64,000 nt of DNA from Nephrocerus scutellatus. Lineage: Eukaryota > Arthropoda > Insecta > Diptera > Pipunculidae. The notes below the pieces were generated by a model. The model made no database searches and was not told the origin of the DNA. It saw nothing but the letters and a program-made list of their open reading frames with translations. The position numbers were made by a program, and so were the translations under genes. Where the stretch lies: positions 140,584,277-140,648,276 of the forward strand of contig OX352761.1 in the NCBI GenBank assembly GCA_947095585.1. The letters run 5' to 3'. This document shows positions 56,890-64,000 of this stretch, in pieces (the first letter of the stretch is position 1; every line of letters starts with the position of its first letter).

Positions 56890-57030
56890 GCCTTTAATTG
56901 TAGGAATGAATTGCCTGATTCTGTGTTTCCGCATTTGTATGAACTGCAGTCATTTAAGACACGCGTGCATAGATATCTCATTTTTTCCTCTCCCTTATTT
57001 CCTAACGCCCACGCTGATATGACGTAGTCT
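56890..57030 (+). mobile_element. Jockey-like LINE C-terminal scrap
   Basis: The plus strand reads NELPDSVFPHLYELQSFKTR then VHRYLIFSSPLFPNAHAD, matching the WNALPSSVFPHHYDPQAFKT end of the LINE at 54615-56116 but in opposite orientation and diverged. Confidence 0.65.
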
Positions 57031-57469
57031 TACCTTAGTTGTGATTTTGCAGAACGGAACGGAAGAATTCATTCCTTGACGGAACTAAGCTGATTCTTTC
57101 CATCGAGCCGGTGTTCAAAGCGAAGCCTTTCTTCGCTGATTCCGCTTTCTCATTACAATCGGGTCTTTTCAGGATCTTGTTTATGACCATTAGCCACAAT
57201 AAGGCCAATTGGTTGCAGTTGCCTGCAAAGATTAACATGAATTACTCAGCTACCAAACATTGATATGTACCATTGCTTTAGAAAGTGCTCCACACCTGGC
57301 TGGGTAAGACCCCAACGTGAAAATTGTTAAATGCGCCTTCAATATCTACTAGGAAAGTTTCTACGTACATTGTTTGTAGTTGATCGAGTGCTCAATGAGA
57401 CGCACTGCTTAATGGAGCGCCTTTATTGGTTTTTTTAATTAGCTAAGTCCAGAGAATGGGCGGGATGCA

Positions 57470-57870
57470 CCTGAATATTTCTTTTGAACACCGCTTGTGG
57501 AAAAGCGATAAATCAGTGAAAGCGGAAAACATTCCTACGATGTTCAAGTGATTCGATTGTTTTCGCGATATGTACGTCACCAATAAGTTTTAACGCTCGG
57601 TTCTGAATTCTGCCTAGTAGATGTAATGTGGTCTTGGGAGCACCTGCCCAGACAATTCAAGTTTAGGCCGAATATATACCTTATAAATAGTAGCAAAGTC
57701 TGAGGAGTGAAGTACATTTTTCACCGTTTTCAAAAACTTAACATTTTGCAGCATTCTGAGTGATGGTAAGTATGTGGTCGTTCCAACGAAGCTTGTTGCG
57801 AAGCACATGCCGAGAATTCCGATGTTTCAAGAGTATCTAAATCTAAGAAAGTGGGTATTAGGATTCTGAT
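57470..57870 (-). mobile_element. Jockey-like LINE internal fragment
   Basis: Matches the thumb region of the 54615-56116 copy on the minus strand, for example FATIYKVYIRPKLELSGQVL, with frameshifts. The 3' terminus is missing. Confidence 0.75.
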
Positions 57871-58085
57871 GATGATTTCGCTGATCTTTTAATGAAAACC
57901 TGACAGGTGCTTTCCTTGAAAAGAAGCGTGCATATTCTAGTAGAATCCTTGGTAGTTTCAATCATCATCATCATATTTGGCTCTATAACCGGGGTCCGGT
58001 TGGTAGTTTCAATGGACTAGCAAAAATCCATTCATCCGCTTGGCTTCTTTGATAGCTTTCTTATAGATTTTCAAGCAATCTTTGC

Positions 58086-58225
58086 ATGTTTTTAAATTCT
58101 CTATATCAACTTCGCGTGCCCGTGGCTGGCTGGCTGTTATAATTTTATGATCAACTTTTAACCAACTTTCTGAAGTCGATTTTATTCAAACTTTGCACAC
58201 ATGTGTATTTTTATAGGATGCTTTT
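58086..58225 (+). repeat. Head/tail repeat family, short copy
   Basis: TTTTTAAATTCTCTATATCA head, CGTGCCCGTGGCTGGCTGGC, TTTTATTCAAACTTTGCACA and a truncated tail. The best match to the long-copy head after 45661-46573. Confidence 0.75.
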
Positions 58226-58764
58226 TTTAAGCTAATATTCCAGACTGATCTAGTTACCTATAGATCTCCACTTCACCACGGGGAATGAATTTTCTTGCTA
58301 CACTGAATATGAAGTTCTTAAAGGCACATTCATGGATCTTTCGAAGGTTTCAATGTTCACATCCAATCCTCAACAGAAGCAATTGCAATACTTGGAGTTT
58401 AGAGTTTACTGGATGATGATCATTGAGAGGTCACATGAAACATGTTTCATGTTAGTGACTAAAGTCTAATTATATACAAGAATTTAACTGAGTCATCTTT
58501 TCTCGACAAATTTGGCATATAAATAAATATAAACATAAACAATCGTTATTGATTAATTGTTTGCTAGAGCTGCGATTCACGTGGATCTATTTTGCTTCCC
58601 CCGACTTTTAGGAGAGTGTATACCTTATAGCTGTAGAACCCCTTCCGTATCGATTTCTTTTAATAACCTAATGTTATGGAGTGGATTCTGAGAATGCCGA
58701 TCAGAATATAAAATCGCGTAGGCTCCCAAAATACTCAATACACACTTAATAGACATCCCCTATG

Positions 58765-58930
58765 TAATAATATTTGACGCGACACACCGTTGCGGTCCAA
58801 GGTCTAGCTTCTCGCACTTTTGCATTTTTGTACACAAATGGAAAGGAACTTTCCATGACAAGTTAATACTCTCGGACGGACGTGTGTCAGATATTCGCGA
58901 GAGGTTGGACCGTAAAAAACCATCACCTAT
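58765..58930 (-). mobile_element. tRNA-derived SINE, copy 3
   Basis: The minus strand shares CGAGAAGCTAGACCTTGGAC, CGCAACGGTGTGTCGCGTC and an ATATTATT tail with the copies at 43 and 54 kb, and a TTGTACAC block. The pol III boxes are not preserved. Confidence 0.7.
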
Positions 58931-60985
58931 ATCCATTGTAAATATGCATGATCCATTGATCAGTTTCTGTTACACTTCTTATAGGAGTATGTTCCATCCA
59001 ACCACAGCGCATTGTAGCATCATAAGGACAAAAAATGATGTTCAATATATAGAGAAGTAGGAAACCACACTTGATCATCGTGCGATCAATAAGTCAAATA
59101 AGTACATCGTTCAACTGTCGTGTAAAATAACCTTCTCATTAAGCTAACGTTATGCTTTATCGGACATCTTTCTAGCTCCTAGTCCGAAGACTACTATTTC
59201 TGAGAATGGAATGTGTCTGACACGTTCACACGAATTGTAGATGCCCAGTTCTCGACCACATCCACTCATCACTGTCTCATGAAGAATTTTTCTGTGATAC
59301 CATCTGCAGAGGATGGGTGGGAGTGGGGAATTAGAGAGCATTATCACCATATATACAATATTCAATATTGGACTACTATATACGTTGTTGTCATGCTGAA
59401 AACGCTATCGGCATTGCGAACGTGTACTGGAAAACTTACGTCGCGGCGGTGTAGCAAAAGGATACAGCAATTGCGTAATGCATAACACATTTTTATTGCT
59501 CTGAAGCGATTGGATATCATTCGGATAAGTTTGCATTTCTTGTGCTTAGCCCAGCGCTGAATACGAAACGAGATTTCTTGACTCGGTCGCTGTACACCAC
59601 ATGATTCATTGGTCTGCAACTTGGAATCAAATTTAAGTATTCAAAGTGCATCCGATTTGATGGACAGTTGTGACTTTTATAGAACAGGACTCAACAAAAT
59701 AACGCAATGTGGTGTGCTGTAGTCCTTAGTTGTTAATCGTTGACGTGTCACCATGGTTTTGGAAGGTTGTTGAGAGCAGTGTAATGCTTGTAATGAGCTT
59801 CTGCGAAGTAATCTCACGTTGTAATCAAATGCAATACGCAACGTAAATAAAGTGCTTTGGGCAGAACCAGTTAAGTTTGCGCTGTCAAGTATTACATTAA
59901 GTTCAAGTTTCGACCTTCAAACTAATAATTGATTAGGATGATGTAATTGCAATTAATGCGCTACCGACTGCTGTATTTTTGTCCATTAACTAATCTTCAA
60001 GGTGACGGAGTGTTAAAAAAAGATAATTATCTTTTTAGGGAAAATAAAAAAAATTAAAGAGAAGCAGGAAGTAAAGAGCCATTCCAACTTGTGCTAGACA
60101 CTTTGCGTACACTCCGTTCATTCATTGACCTCAGTAGTTTTTTTGTTAAAGGCAGATAGCCTGTACACACATACAAAACAAGTGTGTATAGAAATAAAAT
60201 TCTACTGAAAATGTTTAATGTTGGTAATAAACCAAATTGACAAGAAATCGTGCAAAAACTTCTTAAATAACCAGTCAGCGTTGTACACTACTCGTAACAT
60301 AAATCTTAACGCAATGCAATGTAAGCGGCGCTTTGCCACACCCTACAAAACAGCAACTATGATAGTTTGTTCTAGGGTCCAGTACAGACTCTACATCAGT
60401 ATGTGACTTTTGCAGTTTACAACTAAGCCAGGCTTAGCCTGTATAAATTACACATTTTGTCACCGGGTCTACTGAGCAACATCGAAATATGTCCTCATTT
60501 TAAATAAAAATAAACCGGTTTAGTTGGTCTAAAGATGCAGAGTGCAGACGTTAACTTAAAAGTTTATTTACGCCAATTAATTATTATGAATTAATATATG
60601 TATGTGCTATTTTTAGTATCACCATAACAACAATATAGTAACAGAATAAGAAAAACATAAATGTGACCACAACATATGTTACGTCTGCCGTCGTTGGAAG
60701 TAAACTTACAACATTAGCCGGTTATTCAGTACAACAACCTAACGTCGCTAAAGCTGATATTTGTTTACCGATAAAGGTAGACGCTTTTGGTAAAAGCAAA
60801 ATAAGCTTTTGAATTTTTTGTGTGGTGAGTAGCGAAGCTCTCAGCTCAACTATAAGGTGCTGCTTACAACAGTCTTAACGATAGTTTCTATTAATTTTTT
60901 TTTTAATCTTGACGGAACAATCTTACATCTGGATTAAATTATATATATTATTTTTCTTAAGCGGTGATTGCTTTTCGGGAGAAGA
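58931..60985. other. No recognised gene
   Basis: The stretch 59150-59620 has long open frames on the minus strand (for example RWYHRKILHETVMSGCGREL and RPSQEISFRIQRWAKHKKCK) that may be a decayed retroelement, but I recognise no motif. The rest is AT-rich. Confidence 0.3.
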
Positions 60986-60989
60986 AGCA

Positions 60990-62650
60990 AATTGAGGATG
61001 AGTATATACCTCATACAAGTGCCATGACGCAGAAACATAGTTCTTTTATGAATGCCAATTTATCATTCAAAGAGAACGCCCAGGCATTTGACCATAGAAC
61101 TATGTGGGGCTTGAGGTATTGGAACTTTTTAAGGATGAGCGCGTCACATGAGAAAAGTAAATGCTCAGGAGTTTTCTTCGCCTCGTTTGCAGAATCTGCA
61201 GCGGTCCGTTGAATGAGCCACGTCCTGTCATATACCATACTTGGTAATAATTTTAATTTTGGGTAGCAGTAATAATAGGTCGTGCTGGGTTCGAGGCCAG
61301 TAAAGATGGTATCTGCACCTTCTTTCGCGCAGAGATTGGCTGCTTCGTTTTCTGTAATTCCATAGTGACCGCAAGAACACATTAGGGTAATTTTGTTATT
61401 CCTAGTTTTCGCTATCTTTGAGTGGACGACCGGGCCTGCTAAGGCTACCAATGCTGCCTGATTGTCAGAGATCATGAAAAGATCTTAGTTTTCCTGTACC
61501 TTCCTTTGTTGCAGGTCTCAGATTAAGATTAAGATATTTTTATTAAACATTAAAGTAATATACAATTTTGATTTAAAACTAAACTTATAACTAATATTAA
61601 TATGTGTCGGCTCAACAATAGGGGCCCGACGTATTTACATTGTCTTTTTTTTGGTATTGTTTATTTTTAAACAATATTTTTTACTACTTAATCTACTAAA
61701 ATTAACATAATTTTTAAGGTAATTAAATTTTAAACAATAATTTTAAAATAAAATAAGAATGAAAATATTAAGCGGCGTATAAACAGGGCGAACTTCAGCC
61801 TCTGTAATATTGGTTGCCCGCCTTCTCGTAGAAGGAGACGTCTTGATTGTTAAAGATGTCATCGAATCTAGCATCAGTGAATCCTCTTATGTGTATGTAC
61901 CGGTGACTTGGCTCGATTTCCTCGATTCGCAGTCATTGCATCTCAGGACTTGGATGTGTTTCCAATGCGTCGACGAATTTCCTCGCCATTCGGAACAAGT
62001 GGTCAGTTATTGGCAGCAGACCTGCTGCTTCGTATAGTTTTGTAGTCGACACAAACTTATAGCTGTTTGTCACCCTCCAGAGTCCTGTACAGATCCTTAG
62101 TACCTTCCTTTCAAATAGGGAGATCTTCTTCATCGTTGTTGGTGAGACGGTGAACCATATGGGGTAGCCATAGGTAATCACTGGCCTGATGAGTTGCTTG
62201 TAGATAAGCAGCCTGGTGTTGTTGGACAGACCGTTTCGTCTTTTAAGTAGCGGGTGCACCAAATGAAAAGCACCAAATGAAAAGCGTAGTTCGCTTTTTT
62301 CATTGTTTTGTCGATGTGAGAGTTAAACTTGAGCCTCTCAGTAAATGTTGCAGGTCTCTATTGCCAGTGTTTATGCCTGGAAGACGGTTGGGGATTATCC
62401 TAAGTGTATGCAGAGTGTGAACTTAGACCCGAATACCTCTGCTGGGGTTCTTGTATTTCTTTTTGATCCGTCTGTATACCAGACAGATTCATGGAAAGAA
62501 GGATATATTATTCGCAACTTGATCTCGTTCGGGTATTTTTATCCAGAAATTAGTTGTTTTTATCATTCGTTGATAGATGGAGTAAACTTCCGAACATAGC
62601 TCCCGGCACTATTCGAAGGAGCTTTCCTCGAAAACGTAGTGCGGGAAATA
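60990..62650 (-). mobile_element. LINE RNase H fragment, split by a nested LINE
   Basis: The minus strand, right part: ESVWYTDGSKRNTRTPAEVF then PTVFQA and LAIETCN (RNase H beta strands with YTDGS). Left part: MISDNQAALVALAGPVVHSK, HYGITENEAANLCAKEGADT, then TWLIQRTAADSANEAKKTPE and HLLFSCDALILKKFQYL. Together these give an RNase H domain followed by a C-terminal tail, interrupted exactly by the insertion at 61520-62345. Stops and substitutions show decay. Confidence 0.85.
61507..62358 (-). mobile_element. Nested 5'-truncated LINE with 13-bp target-site duplication
   Basis: TGTTGCAGGTCTC occurs at 61507-61519 and 62346-62358, flanking an 826-bp minus-strand LINE 3' part. The ORF2 piece reads FTERLKFNSHIDKTMKKANY, HPLLKRRNGLSNNTRLLIYK, QLIRPVITYGYPIW and ERKVLRICTGLWR (RT thumb). 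The 3' UTR ends in a TCTTAATCTTAATCT tail. A 14-bp tandem duplication (GCACCAAATGAAAA, 62256-62283) shifts its frame. Confidence 0.9.
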
Positions 62651-62774
62651 ATATTTTCTATTCTTTTGTGAGCAAGGTGCGGGCTTACACTGGGCTTACA
62701 TTGAGGTCGACCTCTTTGTACCACTCCTTTACTTTTTCTTATTGCGATCCCGAAGAACGATGCTTATAATCAGG

Positions 62775-62960
62775 GCGAAGGATTCTTTTTCAGCGTGCGT
62801 GTGTTTGCTTGTTTGTCCACTCGTATAACTCGAATCCTACCACTCAGAATTGGATGGGACTTGTTTTTAACCAATTGCTTGGCGCTCGGCTTGCGATAAA
62901 GAAATTTTGAAATTAGCTTTACTTATAGGGGTAGTTTTAGGAGGAAAAGTATACAAAAAG
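62775..62960 (+). repeat. Dispersed repeat, copy 2 (pair with 3950-4135)
   Basis: Shares ordered blocks with 3950-4135: TTTTTCAGCGTGCGTGTGTT, CACTCGTATAACTCGA, GGATGGGACTTGTTTTTA and TAGGGGTAGTTTTAGG. Non-coding. Confidence 0.6.
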
Positions 62961-64000
62961 GGGGGTTTCATGAAACTAAAAGCTAATTCAGTCTTTAACC
63001 TGAATTACTACTATATATAACGCGAGCTGAGAAGCTCCGCTCTACTATGTTATAATTGCTATAGCAGTTGGAACATTAATATTATATATTAATCAATTAT
63101 GGTAATTGATCTGAATAATTAATATTAAATACAACTATTAAGTATAATTATACGAGTAAATACAATGTTTTTATTATTATTATAAATGATTTTAGCTGTG
63201 CACTCGCAATGTTTTTATGGTAAAGCGAGTATTCATAGTGGTACGTGTAATACAATATCGCCACTGAGTTAATTATTTAAGCAGATTTAATTACATTAAC
63301 ATCAGAGTATGCTCTTCTTGTTAATTAGCTTTTGCTTATCTAACTCGATTGAAGCATTATATTTTTAGTTTTACTTTTTAGTTTTTAATATTTTATATTA
63401 AATTTAATGTAGGAGTTGGTATAATAAGACAAGAAAACACTTTTTCTTGACAAATTCAAAAAAGGAAAAAAACTCCATGCAATTTTATGTGAAGCATGCA
63501 ATTTCGAGTTGTGCAGTTTGTTCACTGAACAAGCGTTAAGGTTGAAATTGCATGTAAACTATAATTTGCCAGACATGCAAAAAAAATTAATTTAAATTGT
63601 TTATGCTCACAACTGGGAAATGTTTACTTTTCACTCTTAACTTCCAGATTTTGCGGTAACACTATGGCTGCGTGCAAACAGCACAACACAAGGATATGGT
63701 TTTTCTTTTTGAGCACATAATTATGTCACACTTTACCAGTCCACAGCCGCTAACTATAGGAAACTAAGGTGTACGAGTAATTGATGCAAACCTTGCCGAA
63801 TGGTGCATTTAGTACAAAAAACTAAAAGACAAATAGACACGGCCAATTTCATCAGAAAATATAAACCATTCATAACTTTGTGAATCATGGAAATGGCAGC
63901 GTTGGACGTCGGCGAAAAGGAAGGCAAAGCCTATGATGATAATTTGATAGACACATAGTGTAATCAAGAGAAACGCCTATATATATAATCTTAGATGGAG
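62961..64000. other. No recognised gene
   Basis: AT-rich sequence with no supported features up to the window edge. Confidence 0.4.

Overview
The window looks like a piece of a higher-dipteran nuclear genome; a tephritid-type fruit fly is the most natural guess from overall character, but no single sequence here proves it. It is AT-rich, carries GT-AG introns and one multi-exon gene, and is packed with decayed LINEs, tRNA-derived SINEs and short non-autonomous repeats. There are no bacterial or phage features.

Region 1 (1-12.8 kb): one clear protein-coding gene on the minus strand, an ABC half-transporter of the insect ABCH subfamily. I could place eleven coding exons (12756 down to 1139) with splice sites whose phases all agree, giving a predicted 751-residue protein: N-terminal ATPase domain (Walker A, Q-loop, LSGGQ, Walker B and switch His all present), a linker, then six membrane spans with a large cysteine-bearing extracellular loop after the first. 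The two longest introns (4.8 and 3.6 kb) contain repeat debris, including a LINE RNase H fragment interrupted by another LINE tail with a 12-bp target-site duplication.

Region 2 (12.8-38.8 kb): non-coding or undecidable sequence, probably 5' intron and intergenic. It holds a 149-bp tandem duplication, two decayed copies of a jockey-like LINE (about 19.3-21.4 and 25.06-26.47 kb), a LINE C-terminal fragment (24.3 kb), a reverse-transcriptase relic (27.7 kb), a mariner-type transposase relic (30.2-31.0 kb), and a curious signal-peptide-like reading frame followed by in-frame TGA codons (32.3 kb).

Region 3 (38.8-46.6 kb): two near-identical copies of a 0.86-0.91 kb repeat in opposite orientation, about 5.9 kb apart. 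They are full-length members of a family that recurs in shorter form throughout the window. The interval between them carries CAAAAGAC-type minisatellite elements and a SINE.

Region 4 (46.6-64 kb): a dense LINE graveyard. A decayed LINE with endonuclease, RT and Cys-rich C-terminus lies at 46.7-49.15 kb. An R1-like C-terminus lies at 51 kb and a SINE with recognisable A and B boxes at 54 kb. A 5'-truncated jockey-like LINE with an uninterrupted RT frame and poly(A) tail lies at 54.6-56.1 kb. At 61-62.6 kb one LINE sits inside another LINE's RNase H domain, marked by a 13-bp target duplication. One small possible host gene (66-residue membrane protein) lies at 51.78-51.98 kb.

Only the ABCH gene is a confident host gene; most other recognisable coding sequence is retroelement-derived.
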